A DNA stretch of 64,000 nucleotides from Alcanivorax sp. REN37 (GTDB lineage: Bacteria > Pseudomonadota > Gammaproteobacteria > Pseudomonadales > Alcanivoracaceae). The DNA is taken from assembly GCF_041102775.1 (NCBI RefSeq), contig NZ_JBGCUO010000001.1, positions 744,001-808,000 on the forward strand, given 5' to 3'. Below are positions 18,127 to 26,905 of this stretch, one piece after another (the first letter of the stretch is position 1; the number at the start of each line of letters is the position of its first letter). The position numbers were made by a program, and so were the translations under genes. The notes below the pieces were generated by a model, which saw nothing but the letters and a program-made list of their open reading frames with translations, searched no databases and had not been told where the DNA came from.

Positions 18127-18158
18127 AAAAACGGGGCGGTTTTCAGCCCCGTTTTTTT
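18127..18158. terminator. Bidirectional intrinsic terminator
   Basis: AAAAACGGGGC and GCCCCGTTTTT form a stem around a short loop, with T-runs in both directions. It ends the PraB-like transcript and can also serve the convergent methyltransferase gene, whose stop overlaps its right edge. Confidence 0.9.
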
Positions 18159-18912
18159 ATTTTTTGCGGCGCGCAATAAAGGTCAGCATCTCCGCGCCAG
18201 ATTGGACTCCCGAAACACGGTAGTCCGATAGCACGCTCTCCACCTCGAATCCGGAGGTTTCCAGCAAGCGTTGCATTTGTTCCGCGTGATACCAGCGCAG
18301 CGGGAACGGCTGCTGTTCTTCTGCCACGACCTGCTCGCCTTCCATCAGCCTATAGTGCAGCGCCAGTTCATAGCGCTGTTGCTCTGGTTCGAAGTTGGCC
18401 ACAGAGCAATCCAGCGTCAGGGTGCGTCCGTTGGCCAGCGTCAGGCGGGTGCTGGAGGGTTGCCAGGGTGTGCTCGGCGGTGGCTCGATATCCAGCACCA
18501 AACGGCCGCCGGGCAGCAGATGATGGTGAAAACAAGCCAGCGCAGCGCGGGCCTGCTCCAGTTCGGTTATCAGACAGAATGACCCGGCGGGCAGCAGGAT
18601 GCCGGCATAGCGCAGCGGCAACGCAAACGCGGCCATGTCGGCCTGCAGCAGTTGCGCGCTCAGGCCGCGCGCCTGACAGTGCTCGCGGCAGCGCGCCAGC
18701 ATGTCCGCCGAACGATCGAGACCATCCACCTCAAAGCCGGCTTCCAGCAGCGGTATCAGCATGCGGCCGGTACCCACTGCTGGTTCCAGCAGCCTGCCGC
18801 CGCACTGGGCCGCCTGCTTCAGATAAAACGCCAGATCACCGTTGAGGCTGTACCCCACCGGTTTGCTGGCGTCGTAGAACAGTGTGCTGAGAGGACCGTA
18901 GTCGAGATTCAT
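18157..18912 (-). CDS. Class I SAM-dependent methyltransferase
   Basis: A 251-residue methyltransferase. Motif I is LLEPAVGTGRMLIPLL at about residues 40-55, followed by VDGLDRSADML (acidic ribose-binding strand). PGGRLVLDIEPP is the later conserved strand. There is no signal peptide. An open frame continues upstream, but the ATG at 18912 (MNLDYGPLS) matches the usual start; its ribosome site is poor. The substrate is unknown and the neighbours give no clue. Confidence 0.82.
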   Translation of the reverse strand: MNLDYGPLSTLFYDASKPVGYSLNGDLAFYLKQAAQCGGRLLEPAVGTGRMLIPLLEAGFEVDGLDRSADMLARCREHCQARGLSAQLLQADMAAFALPLRYAGILLPAGSFCLITELEQARAALACFHHHLLPGGRLVLDIEPPPSTPWQPSSTRLTLANGRTLTLDCSVANFEPEQQRYELALHYRLMEGEQVVAEEQQPFPLRWYHAEQMQRLLETSGFEVESVLSDYRVSGVQSGAEMLTFIARRKK

Positions 18913-18998
18913 AAGTGCTGCCGTGATACTGGGGGCACCTACTTTAATGGTCTTGAGCAACCCCGCCCAGCCTCGTGGTGACGCTGGGCGGGGTGCTT

Positions 18999-21527
18999 TC
19001 AACGCTGGGCTTGGCCGATGCGCTCCCACATGCGCAGGTAGGCTTCAGCCGAGGTGAACAGCTGGTTCACCGCGTCGTCGATCTCCTCCGGTGAGCGGTC
19101 ACTGTGCAGGATCATGTCGGCGATCTGGTCCGGGTAAAGACCGTAATGCGCTACTCCGCGCCCCTCGAACAGGCTGAACTCATGATCGCCGGTGCGTTGC
19201 ACGTCAAAGCTCACGCGCCCGTCCACCGAGGTAAACGGATACAGTCGCTCGAAGTCCTCGGCGCCGCCACCGTTGCCGGCTAGCGCTGCCATACCGTTCA
19301 CATCAGAGGCAAAGCCGGCGCCGCCAAACGGGCCCACATGCTGGCCGGCTGGCCGCTGGCGGTGACCGTTGTTACGCAGGGCATCGACCCAGCCGCCACG
19401 AGTGCCAGCGAAGTCAGCGGTAATACCGCCCTGAGCCGCGATTAGATCGCGGATCGCATTACTGCCGCCCCAACTCCCGTGACTGTTGATCACCGGGTAA
19501 TTGCGGCCCTGGGTGACGGCCAGGATCTGGCGTGCGGCTTTTTGGCTGATGTGGTCGGTTTCGATCATCATCTGCCGCTTCATTAGTTCCTCGATTAGGA
19601 AATAGCCCAGCGTCGACAAGCCGCGGCTGTTGCACAAATGACTGGTGCCGCGGCGTGGATCGATTTGCGCCAGCGGGCCGGGCGCGCCGGGCAGCACGTT
19701 GCCGATGAACTCCAGGTGGTACAGCAACTGCTCGAAGATGCCGCCGGGTGACAACGCTTTGAGAGAGTTGCCGTCGGTTTCCGGCGCGTCTTCGTCGAAG
19801 GCGCATTCCTCAAACTCGATTGGATGCAGCGTTTCGAGGATATTGCCCACATACAGCACCGTGCCGATGCCGAACCCGGCCGATAGATCAGGCAGGTGGC
19901 CGCCGAAGCTGTTGTCGAACTTGTGCACCGGGAACAGGCTGCGCACACCGAGGTTGTAGAGCCGGTCGAGGTTCTCCAACACCTGCTTTTCGGTGCACAT
20001 CGCCATGCCCAAGTTTTCACCGCAGTTGAGCACTTGCGAGGTTTCGACGCCGAGAATTACCGCCATCTTGCCTTCGGAAATCACTTGTCGTGCCTGCGCC
20101 GGATCGGTCACCAGCTGGAACCAACCGAGGCCGGGGCCGCCGTGCTGGGCGTCGATGTAGTCCTGCATGTCTTTCATGCGCCGGGCCTGTAGTTCGATGC
20201 TGGCCATGCTGTCGCATTCGTTCTTTTTCTGCGGATTGATCTGACACAGCACCTCGTTGTGCACCAGATGGTTGACCATCACTTTCAAGCCGGCCAAGTG
20301 CGCGCGTTCAATCCAGCGATAGTAGGTTTGGTGGTGCTGAAGCGAGTCGTTGCGCGGCCAATATCCGTAGCTAGGCCAGCCTTTAGTGTCGTGTGGGCCA
20401 GGGTTGCTGGTGAGGTGCTCTACCAGCCCGGTCATGCCGAACGGGCCGTGGTGTACCGAGCAATCATCCAAGGCATGGTCGACGCCGAATTTATGGAAGG
20501 GCGCGCCGTAGTTCACCCGGCCGCCAATGAACTCAAACGCCGAAATGTGGGTGTGAGTGTCGACAAAACCGTAGATGTCATCGTCTTCAATGCCAGCGAC
20601 ACCGCGAAACCGGTCAACCTCGTTCAGATAGATTGCTGGCGCCTCGTGCACGGTGGCATTGAGTTCGGCTTCCGGGTATTCGGCACAGCCGTCGGCTTGC
20701 TCAAAGCGAAAACGGGTGTCGGGGCCGGCGACCGACGGCGACACCATACTCAGGCTGCCGCCGCCACCGGCACCGAGCACCAGTCCGGTGACCCGCGAGC
20801 GAATCTGGTATTGCTCGTCATCGCCAACCGGATTAAGCGCCCAGATCGACAGGTCGTTGGCGTCTTTCACCATGCCAAGGCGCGGCGCCACCGAAATGTC
20901 GCTGACTTTGCCGCCGATGCCGGTGACCAGTTCGCCGAGGCTGCGTACCAATTTGCCGAGCGGCGCGATCGGGTCCAGCACCAGGTTCAGGGTGTCGCCC
21001 AGGCCGGCCACCAAGTAGCCCAGCTCACCGACAAAGTTACCGGCTGGATCAAGGAACAGGTCGGCCGGGTCGCTGATGCCAAGCAGTTGTTTACTGCCGC
21101 GCTGGCCGGCATTGCGTTGGTAGTCAGACAGCAGCAGATACTCACCCAGCGCTGCCGGTTTGAAGTAGAACGGGCTGGCGTGTTGGGGGTTATCCGTGAG
21201 GTCGTAGCGGCTTTTTGAGGGATTGGCGCTCAAGTAGCGGCCATCGCTGCTGGCCACTCGGTAGCAGGCGTTGGCGAATTGATAGCGGCCGGCGGGCCGC
21301 TGCGCCACCGGGGGATTGCCGCCTTCGCCGCCGTCACCGCCATCGTCATCATCGTCATCATCGCCGGGCAGTTCTGGTTCGGTGACGCCGGGCTGTTCCG
21401 GGCCGCCGGTGGCGGGCCGGGCGCTGCCACTGCTGCTGCCGCCGCAGGCACTGAGGGACAAACACAATACGCCGAGCAGCAGCCACGGCAACGCGGCCCG
21501 CTCCCGTAGGAGGGTCGAGATGGACAT
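18999..21527 (-). CDS. Large lipoprotein metallohydrolase (amidohydrolase/dipeptidase-like)
   Basis: An 842-residue exported lipoprotein. The hydrophobic N terminus ends in LSLSAC, then comes a linker with seven consecutive Asp plus Gly. Residues about 80-270 look like a beta-trefoil or carbohydrate-binding-like domain. From about 310 it resembles metal-dependent TIM-barrel hydrolases: FVDTHTHISAF is the HxH metal motif, MVNHLVHNEV, VILGVETSQ and MIETDHISQKA follow the strand pattern of renal-dipeptidase/amidohydrolase enzymes, and NSHGSWGG supplies a late histidine. The ATG at 21527 is preferred over 21536 because AAAAGGA is then eight bases upstream. The substrate is unknown. Confidence 0.75.
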   Translation of the reverse strand: MSISTLLRERAALPWLLLGVLCLSLSACGGSSSGSARPATGGPEQPGVTEPELPGDDDDDDDGGDGGEGGNPPVAQRPAGRYQFANACYRVASSDGRYLSANPSKSRYDLTDNPQHASPFYFKPAALGEYLLLSDYQRNAGQRGSKQLLGISDPADLFLDPAGNFVGELGYLVAGLGDTLNLVLDPIAPLGKLVRSLGELVTGIGGKVSDISVAPRLGMVKDANDLSIWALNPVGDDEQYQIRSRVTGLVLGAGGGGSLSMVSPSVAGPDTRFRFEQADGCAEYPEAELNATVHEAPAIYLNEVDRFRGVAGIEDDDIYGFVDTHTHISAFEFIGGRVNYGAPFHKFGVDHALDDCSVHHGPFGMTGLVEHLTSNPGPHDTKGWPSYGYWPRNDSLQHHQTYYRWIERAHLAGLKVMVNHLVHNEVLCQINPQKKNECDSMASIELQARRMKDMQDYIDAQHGGPGLGWFQLVTDPAQARQVISEGKMAVILGVETSQVLNCGENLGMAMCTEKQVLENLDRLYNLGVRSLFPVHKFDNSFGGHLPDLSAGFGIGTVLYVGNILETLHPIEFEECAFDEDAPETDGNSLKALSPGGIFEQLLYHLEFIGNVLPGAPGPLAQIDPRRGTSHLCNSRGLSTLGYFLIEELMKRQMMIETDHISQKAARQILAVTQGRNYPVINSHGSWGGSNAIRDLIAAQGGITADFAGTRGGWVDALRNNGHRQRPAGQHVGPFGGAGFASDVNGMAALAGNGGGAEDFERLYPFTSVDGRVSFDVQRTGDHEFSLFEGRGVAHYGLYPDQIADMILHSDRSPEEIDDAVNQLFTSAEAYLRMWERIGQAQR

Positions 21528-21654
21528 GCCTCGCATCCTTTTTTGTTGTGGTTATTCGTGTGGACAGATTTGGTACGAATATCCCACTGCGAGACCGGTG
21601 CCTGTGTTGGATTCTTGTTGCAGTTATTAAGACGAAGGTGCCGAAATGTTATGG

Positions 21655-21683
21655 GTCCGGCACCGCAGGTGGCGGTGCCGGAC
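21655..21683 (-). terminator. 12-bp hairpin after the Old Yellow Enzyme gene
   Basis: GTCCGGCACCGC and GCGGTGCCGGAC pair perfectly around AGGTG, five bases beyond the stop of the oxidoreductase gene. There is no T-run on the minus strand, so it is either a weak terminator or an mRNA 3' stabiliser. Confidence 0.5.
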
Positions 21684-21688
21684 ACGCA

Positions 21689-22801
21689 TCAGCTCAACGA
21701 GGACAGGGCGTCCTTGGTGAACACATTGATCTCCTCGTCACGGCCGTCGCGGATCTTCTGCAGCCATTGCGGGTCTTGCAGCAGCGCACGGCCGATGGCG
21801 ATCAAATCGAATTCGTCGGCGGCCATGCGCTCCAGCAGCGCGTCGATGCCGACCGGCTTGGCAGTGCCGCCCATACCGCTGTTGTCGTGGCCGATGAAAT
21901 CATCGTCGAGACCGACGCTGCCCACCGAAATGGTCGGCTGCCCGGTGAGCTTGCGGGTCCAACCGGCCAGGTTCAGTTCCGAGCCGTCAAACTCTGGCAC
22001 CCAGAAACGGCGCGTGGAAGCGTGGAACACATCCACCCCGGCATCCACCAGCGGCGTCAGGAATTGCTCCAGCTGCTGCGGCGTTTCGGCCAGACGGGCG
22101 GCGTAATCCTGCTGTTTCCATTGAGAGTAGCGCAGCACGATGGCGAACTCGGGGCCGACCGCTGCGCGCACTGCGCGCACGATGTCGGTGGCGAAACGAG
22201 TGCGCGCCAGCGCATCGCCGCCGAAGCGGTCAGTGCGCTGGTTGGTACCGTCCCAGAAGAATTGATCGATCAAATAGCCGTGAGCACCGTGCAGCTCAAC
22301 GCCATCGAAGCCGATCTGTTTGGCGGCCAGCGCGGCATCGGCAAATGCCTGCACAGTGGCGTCGATTTCCTGCTCGGTCATCGCCTCGCCGTTGTTGCGA
22401 CCTGGCTTGAACAGTCCTGACGGCGATTGCGCGGCGGCGTCCGGGTAGGGCGTGACGCCGGCACGACGCACCGCGCCCACGTGCCACAGCTGCGGAATGA
22501 TGGCGCCGCCGGCGCCGTGCACCGCGTCCACCACCTGTTTCCAGCCCGCCAGGGCCGCGTCACCGTGAAACGAGGGCACCTGCGGATAGCCGTTCGCCGA
22601 CGGCCGGTCGATGGTGGTGCCCTCGGTAATGATCAGCCCCACCTCGCCTTCGGCGCGGCGGCGGTAGTAGTCCACCACCGCTTGGTCCGGCACGTGGTTG
22701 GGAGAAAAGTTGCGCGTCATCGGCGCCATCGCCACGCGGTTGCGCAGTTGCAGCGACTTGCATTGGAACGGGCGGAACAGCGGGTCCAGCGAACGGCTCA
22801 T
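21689..22801 (-). CDS. Old Yellow Enzyme family NADH:flavin oxidoreductase
   Basis: A 370-residue FMN-dependent ene-reductase or related enzyme. The N terminus has LRNRVAMAPMTRNF, the FMN-binding strand; IPQLWHVG and ELHGAHGYLIDQFFW are conserved substrate and barrel motifs, and TDRFGG follows. Near the C terminus, ISVGSVGL and DLIAIGRALLQDP bind the FMN phosphate. It reduces activated C=C bonds such as enones or nitro compounds. It is divergent from an HxlR-type regulator, the usual arrangement for redox or electrophile-inducible ene-reductases. Confidence 0.92.
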   Translation of the reverse strand: MSRSLDPLFRPFQCKSLQLRNRVAMAPMTRNFSPNHVPDQAVVDYYRRRAEGEVGLIITEGTTIDRPSANGYPQVPSFHGDAALAGWKQVVDAVHGAGGAIIPQLWHVGAVRRAGVTPYPDAAAQSPSGLFKPGRNNGEAMTEQEIDATVQAFADAALAAKQIGFDGVELHGAHGYLIDQFFWDGTNQRTDRFGGDALARTRFATDIVRAVRAAVGPEFAIVLRYSQWKQQDYAARLAETPQQLEQFLTPLVDAGVDVFHASTRRFWVPEFDGSELNLAGWTRKLTGQPTISVGSVGLDDDFIGHDNSGMGGTAKPVGIDALLERMAADEFDLIAIGRALLQDPQWLQKIRDGRDEEINVFTKDALSSLS

Positions 22802-22824
22802 GGGTCACTCCGGCGGTTGGATTT

Positions 22825-22869
22825 GGTTGCGAGATGCAACCGTAATCCATTCCAGTTTTGTTGTGCAAC
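22825..22869. promoter_or_regulatory. Repeated GCAACC operator motifs in divergent promoter
   Basis: GGTTGC-GAGAT-GCAACC (22825-22841) is an inverted repeat with 6-bp arms, and GTTG-TG-CAAC (22860-22869) is a second, shorter one. Both carry TGCAACCG in the same orientation, 29 bp apart, between the ene-reductase start (22801) and the HxlR gene (22918). They are good candidates for HxlR regulator sites. Confidence 0.5.
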
Positions 22870-22917
22870 CGAATCTGGCTAGACTTTGACGTTCCGTACC
22901 ACGCTTGGAGACCCGCC

Positions 22918-23364
22918 GTGTCCCGCAAACGCTTTGAGGCTCTGGAGTGCACCGTGGCCGATGCCTTGGACCAGGTCGGCGACAGCTGGTCGTTGATGTT
23001 GGTGAAGGAAGCGATGCAGGGCACGCGCCGTTTTGTCGATTTCCAGCGCCGGCTTGGCATCGCACGCAATATTCTCTGTGAACGGCTGGCACGCTTGGTG
23101 GCGGCGGACATCCTCACCAAGGTCGATGCCGGCGAGCACGGCACTCGTTATGAATACCGGCTCACCGACAAGGGACGCGACCTGTTCGTGGTGATCACCG
23201 CGCTGCGCCAGTGGAGTGAACGCTGGAACGGCTGCGGCGACGGCATGGTGATGGTGGACCGTGAGCAGGGCAGTCCGGTGCGTACGCTGACCGTGCAGGG
23301 CGCGGATGGTGCCGCACTCAGCGTGCGCGATGTGGGCTTCGTGCCGCTGCCCGAGGAACGCTGA
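22918..23364 (+). CDS. HxlR family transcriptional regulator
   Basis: A 148-residue winged-helix protein. The HxlR core is plain: GDSWSLMLVKEAMQGTRRF then DFQRRLGIARNILCERLARL and the wing GTRYEYRLTDKG. A cysteine (C in NILCERL) lies in the recognition region; HxlR proteins of this kind often sense aldehydes or oxidants by thiol chemistry. The GTG at 22918 has TTGGAG eight bases upstream. Divergent from the Old Yellow Enzyme gene, which is the likely target. Confidence 0.88.
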   Translation: MSRKRFEALECTVADALDQVGDSWSLMLVKEAMQGTRRFVDFQRRLGIARNILCERLARLVAADILTKVDAGEHGTRYEYRLTDKGRDLFVVITALRQWSERWNGCGDGMVMVDREQGSPVRTLTVQGADGAALSVRDVGFVPLPEER

Positions 23365-24381
23365 TCAGCTGTCGCGTTGCAGTGCCGCGAGGAATTCCGA
23401 TGGCGGCACGCCTTCCCAGCGCCGGAATGCCCGGCGGAAATTAGCCATGTCGCTGTAACCGAGCAGGTACGCCAATTCCTGCAGCGGCACCCGGCCGCTG
23501 CGCAGGTGCTCCACCGCCAGCATGTGGCGTAGGTCATCACTCAGTTGCTTGAACGAAGTGCCCTCGGCGGCCAGATGCCGGTGCAGCGTGCGTGGCGTCA
23601 TGTGCAACTGGCGGCACACTTCCTCCAGCGTCGGGAATCGGCCTTGGCGCTCCAGCAGATAGCGGCGGATGCGTTGGCCGAGGCGGTCATCAGCACTCAG
23701 TTGCTCCAGCGTCTGGCGGCACAGCGCCTGGGCGCTTTCGAACGCCATCGGGTCGGCCAGCCGCAGTGGCACATCGAGCCGGCTGCGGTCCAACACCAAA
23801 CCGGTCCAGCTGGCCTGGTCATGCACCGGAACGCGGAACAGCGTCTGCGCCAGCGCTAGGTTGTCTGGTGCGGCGCAGTCGAACGCCACCGCCGTTACCG
23901 CATCGTGATCGCGGGTGATGAAGTCGAAAATGTGTTTGATCGCCAACAACACCGCTTCAGCGAGAAAGCGCTCGGTGGCGCCCAGCGGCACCGCCGCGGT
24001 CAGCTGCAAGCGCAGACCGTCAGCGTGCGGTTCCGGTGTCAGCGCCAGCAGCGTGATACGCACCCGCAGGAAGGTCACCAGCAGATCAATGGCATCGCGC
24101 AGGGTGGTGGCGTTCATCGCCGCATAGCCGAGCACGCCGTGGGTCTGCACCGGCAGCCGCTCGCCCAGCAGCAGCCCCAGATCGGCACGGCCGCTGTGGC
24201 TCAGCGATTGCTCCACCAGCTGCTGGAACGCCCGCCAAGGTAGTCGCAGCAGCGCGGTGTCCAGCTGTGACCGCTGCAATCCGGCTGCCGCCAAGCAGCG
24301 ATCGAAATCACCACCCAGGCTGTCCACCAATTCACCGAGCTGCTGCAAGTACAGGCTGGGCAACACAATTGTCAGCGACAT
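23365..24381 (-). CDS. AraC family transcriptional regulator
   Basis: A 338-residue regulator. The first two thirds are an arabinose-binding-like (PF12625, OruR/ArgR-type) ligand domain; the last 100 residues hold two helix-turn-helix motifs, TLEEVCRQLHMTPRTLHRHL and LQELAYLLGYSDMANFRRAF, ending GVPPSEF. It is divergent from the ferredoxin reductase/hydroxylase pair and probably activates it, as AraC proteins do in several alkane and aromatic pathways. The 146-bp gap to the reductase contains a weak inverted repeat ATGAC-N8-GTCAT at 24428-24445. Confidence 0.9.
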   Translation of the reverse strand: MSLTIVLPSLYLQQLGELVDSLGGDFDRCLAAAGLQRSQLDTALLRLPWRAFQQLVEQSLSHSGRADLGLLLGERLPVQTHGVLGYAAMNATTLRDAIDLLVTFLRVRITLLALTPEPHADGLRLQLTAAVPLGATERFLAEAVLLAIKHIFDFITRDHDAVTAVAFDCAAPDNLALAQTLFRVPVHDQASWTGLVLDRSRLDVPLRLADPMAFESAQALCRQTLEQLSADDRLGQRIRRYLLERQGRFPTLEEVCRQLHMTPRTLHRHLAAEGTSFKQLSDDLRHMLAVEHLRSGRVPLQELAYLLGYSDMANFRRAFRRWEGVPPSEFLAALQRDS

Positions 24382-24527
24382 TCCCGTTTCTCCCGGTAAC
24401 TGGGCGTGCAGGCACTAGTGTCCACAAATGACCCCCAGTTGTCATGCGGTGACCTGTTTCTGCTGCCGCCGGCTTCCTAAGGTGCATCCATGGCCAGTGC
24501 GGCCCTCATGCCAACCGGGAGCAGACC

Positions 24528-25553
24528 ATGTTCAGCTGGTTCAAGAAAAACAAAAATCACAGTGCCTGGGTCAACCAACATGCGGTGCCGGTGGCGGCGC
24601 GCGAAACGTTGCTGCAGGCCGGCTTGCGGGCCGGTCTGGATATGCCCTACAGCTGCCGCGTGGGCGGCTGCGGTACCTGCAAATGCAAGTTGGTGGACGG
24701 CAAAGTGCGCCAGCTCACCGACTTCAGCTATGTGCTGTCGGAACAGGAAATGCAGCAGGGTTACATCCTCGCCTGCCAGTCGGTGCCGCTCGGTGAGATT
24801 CGCGTCGAGGCGGTGCTCGACCGGCCGCTGGCGGCTGCCCAGCAGGTCGGTGGCCGGGTGCTGGCACAGCAGCGGCTGACCCACGACATCATGCTGCTGC
24901 GGGTGCGGCTGGATGACAGCCTGCGTTATCTCGCCGGCCAGTATGTGGAGCTGTCGGTGGCGTCGCTGCCCGGCGTCGCCCGCAACTACTCATTCGCGAC
25001 CGCGCCGAGCCATGACGGCATCGCGGAATTTTTTGTGCGCCGCGTGCCCGGCGGCCTGTTCTCGGCGCATATCAATGACCAGCAGTTGGTCGGCGAGGCG
25101 GTGTCGCTGCGCGGCCCGCTGGGCGACTTCCATCTGCATCCCGGCACCGGCCCGTTGCTGATGGTGGCCGGTGGCAGCGGTCTGGCGCCGATCCGGGCCA
25201 TCTTGCAGGACGCTGCTGCCCAAGGGTTGGCGCGCCCGGTGCGGGTGCTGTTCGGCGCCCGCCGTCAACAGGATTTGTACCTGCTTGATGAACTGGAGCA
25301 ACTGGCTCGCCAATGGCCGGCCGCGTTCAGTGTGCTGCCGGTGTTGTCCGAGCCCGGTGATGACGATTGGACCGGCGCCCGCGGCCTAATTACCGAACAC
25401 TTCGGCGCAGTGTCGGCCGACACCGACGCCTACCTGTGTGGCCCACCGGTGATGGTGGATGCCGCCAGTGACGTGCTGCGGCAGCAGGGAATTGATCCTG
25501 CGCGTATCCATGCCGACCGCTTCCTGACGCAACCGCTGGCTGCAGCGGTGTAA
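24528..25553 (+). CDS. 2Fe-2S ferredoxin/FAD reductase (XylA-like electron transfer component)
   Basis: A 341-residue fused electron-transfer protein. Residues about 1-95 are a plant-type ferredoxin domain with CRVGGCGTCKC and a distal Cys in LACQS, four ligands for a [2Fe-2S] cluster. Then comes an FAD domain with RNYSFAT and an NAD domain with VAGGSGLAPI and YLCGPPVMV. It passes electrons from NADH to the membrane hydroxylase encoded 35 bases downstream, as XylA serves XylM. GGGAG precedes the ATG. This differs from classic AlkB systems, which use separate rubredoxin and rubredoxin reductase. Confidence 0.9.
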   Translation: MFSWFKKNKNHSAWVNQHAVPVAARETLLQAGLRAGLDMPYSCRVGGCGTCKCKLVDGKVRQLTDFSYVLSEQEMQQGYILACQSVPLGEIRVEAVLDRPLAAAQQVGGRVLAQQRLTHDIMLLRVRLDDSLRYLAGQYVELSVASLPGVARNYSFATAPSHDGIAEFFVRRVPGGLFSAHINDQQLVGEAVSLRGPLGDFHLHPGTGPLLMVAGGSGLAPIRAILQDAAAQGLARPVRVLFGARRQQDLYLLDELEQLARQWPAAFSVLPVLSEPGDDDWTGARGLITEHFGAVSADTDAYLCGPPVMVDAASDVLRQQGIDPARIHADRFLTQPLAAAV

Positions 25554-25588
25554 CCCCGACCACTCCAACAACAATCACGAGGTCTGTC

Positions 25589-26767
25589 ATGAAACTGCTG
25601 CATTACCTGAAGTATTTCCTGTTCCACGGCATCGGCCTGGCCAGCGTGTTGGCCCTGCTGGCGGGCGGCAACTGGATCATCGCCGGGTTCGTCGCCATCG
25701 TGCTGTTCTATGTGCTGGGCGACGCGCTGCTGGGTGACGACACCACCACGCCGGAATTCAATTTGCCCGGCGTGTTGACGGTGCAGTTGTGGCTGGCGCT
25801 GCCGCTGATGGCGCTGATCACCTTTGTGTCGGTGTGGAGCATGCTTGGCACCGACCCGTTCGGCTTCGGCGCTTGGATCGGTGCGGTCAGCGGCTATGAC
25901 GTGCTTGCCGCGCGGGCGGCCAACACCTGGCTGCATCATCTGTTCGGCGTACTGCTCACCGGCTTGATGATCGGCATCATCGGCACCGTCACCGCCCACG
26001 AATTAACCCACCGTACCTGGGACAAAGTGTCGATGCTGATCGGCCGTTGGCTGCTGGCGTTCAGTTTCGACACCATTTTTTCCATCGAGCATGTGTACGG
26101 CCACCACCGCTACGTGGCCACCATCGACGACCCGGCCACCGCGCCGCGCGGCCGCAACGTCTACTACCACGTGCTGGCCTCCACCTGGAAAGGCAACGTC
26201 AGCGCCTGGCGTATTGAGAAAGCGCGGCTGGTGCGCGTCAACAAGGGGCTGTGGTCGGTGAGCAATGCGTTCCTGCGCGGCCACTTCATGAGCCTGTTGC
26301 TGGTGGCGGCGGCCTGGGCGCTGGGCGGCTGGACCGCGGCGCTGTACTTCACTGCCTGCGCATTGTGGGGCAAGTCGCTGCTGGAAATCGTCAACTACAT
26401 GGAGCACTACGGTATCGTGCGTGACCCGTCCACGCCGGTGCAGCCGCGCCATTCTTGGAACACCAACCGCCGGGTCAGCTCCTGGACCATGTTCAACCTG
26501 ACCCGTCACTCGCACCACCACGCTCAAGGGGAGGTGCCGTACCAAGACCTGCGGCCGTTCCCGGATGCCCCCATGATGATTGGCGGCTACCTGACCACCA
26601 TCATCGTGGCACTGCTGCCGCCGCTGTGGCACCGCCTGATGACGCCGAAAGTGATCGCCTGGGACCGTGACTATGCCTCGCCCGGCGAGCGTAAATTGGC
26701 GGCCGCGGCCAGCCAGCGCAGTGGTATGCCCGCCTTCATCGAAGCGGCCGGTACGCTGTCGCAATGA
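25589..26767 (+). CDS. Membrane di-iron hydroxylase (AlkB/XylM family)
   Basis: A 392-residue integral-membrane non-heme di-iron monooxygenase. Four or more hydrophobic helices are visible, with histidine boxes HELTHR (about 137), EHVYGHH (about 167), NYMEHYG (about 269) and RHSHHH (about 306). AlkB proteins carry HExxHK, EHxxGHH, NYxEHYGL and QRHSxHH, so the spacing fits, while the details and the XylA-like partner point to a XylM-type relative. The likely reaction is terminal hydroxylation of an alkane or an aryl methyl group. It is co-transcribed with the reductase (GAGG site before the ATG). The substrate cannot be decided from sequence. Confidence 0.85.
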   Translation: MKLLHYLKYFLFHGIGLASVLALLAGGNWIIAGFVAIVLFYVLGDALLGDDTTTPEFNLPGVLTVQLWLALPLMALITFVSVWSMLGTDPFGFGAWIGAVSGYDVLAARAANTWLHHLFGVLLTGLMIGIIGTVTAHELTHRTWDKVSMLIGRWLLAFSFDTIFSIEHVYGHHRYVATIDDPATAPRGRNVYYHVLASTWKGNVSAWRIEKARLVRVNKGLWSVSNAFLRGHFMSLLLVAAAWALGGWTAALYFTACALWGKSLLEIVNYMEHYGIVRDPSTPVQPRHSWNTNRRVSSWTMFNLTRHSHHHAQGEVPYQDLRPFPDAPMMIGGYLTTIIVALLPPLWHRLMTPKVIAWDRDYASPGERKLAAAASQRSGMPAFIEAAGTLSQ

Positions 26768-26820
26768 GCCGCGAATCAGGCAACCGGGTGATGGCCGGGC
26801 GCAAATGATGCAGTTATAAC

Positions 26821-26844
26821 CCCAAGGGCAGCGCCGCCCTTGGG
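26821..26844 (+). terminator. Hairpin after the hydroxylase gene
   Basis: CCCAAGGGC-AGCGCC-GCCCTTGGG has a perfect 9-bp stem 53 bases after the hydroxylase stop. No T-run follows, so some transcription may continue into the downstream regulator gene. Confidence 0.45.
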
Positions 26845-26905
26845 TGGGCGGTTGCCGGTGTGTCACACATAACAACGATAACGCAGTGGCCCAGCAGGAG
26901 TTTCC

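Noticed and set aside
25589-26767. Calling the hydroxylase a definite alkane 1-monooxygenase AlkB
   Set aside because: The reductase partner is XylA-like, no rubredoxin is present, and the histidine boxes differ in detail, so only the wider AlkB/XylM family is supported.
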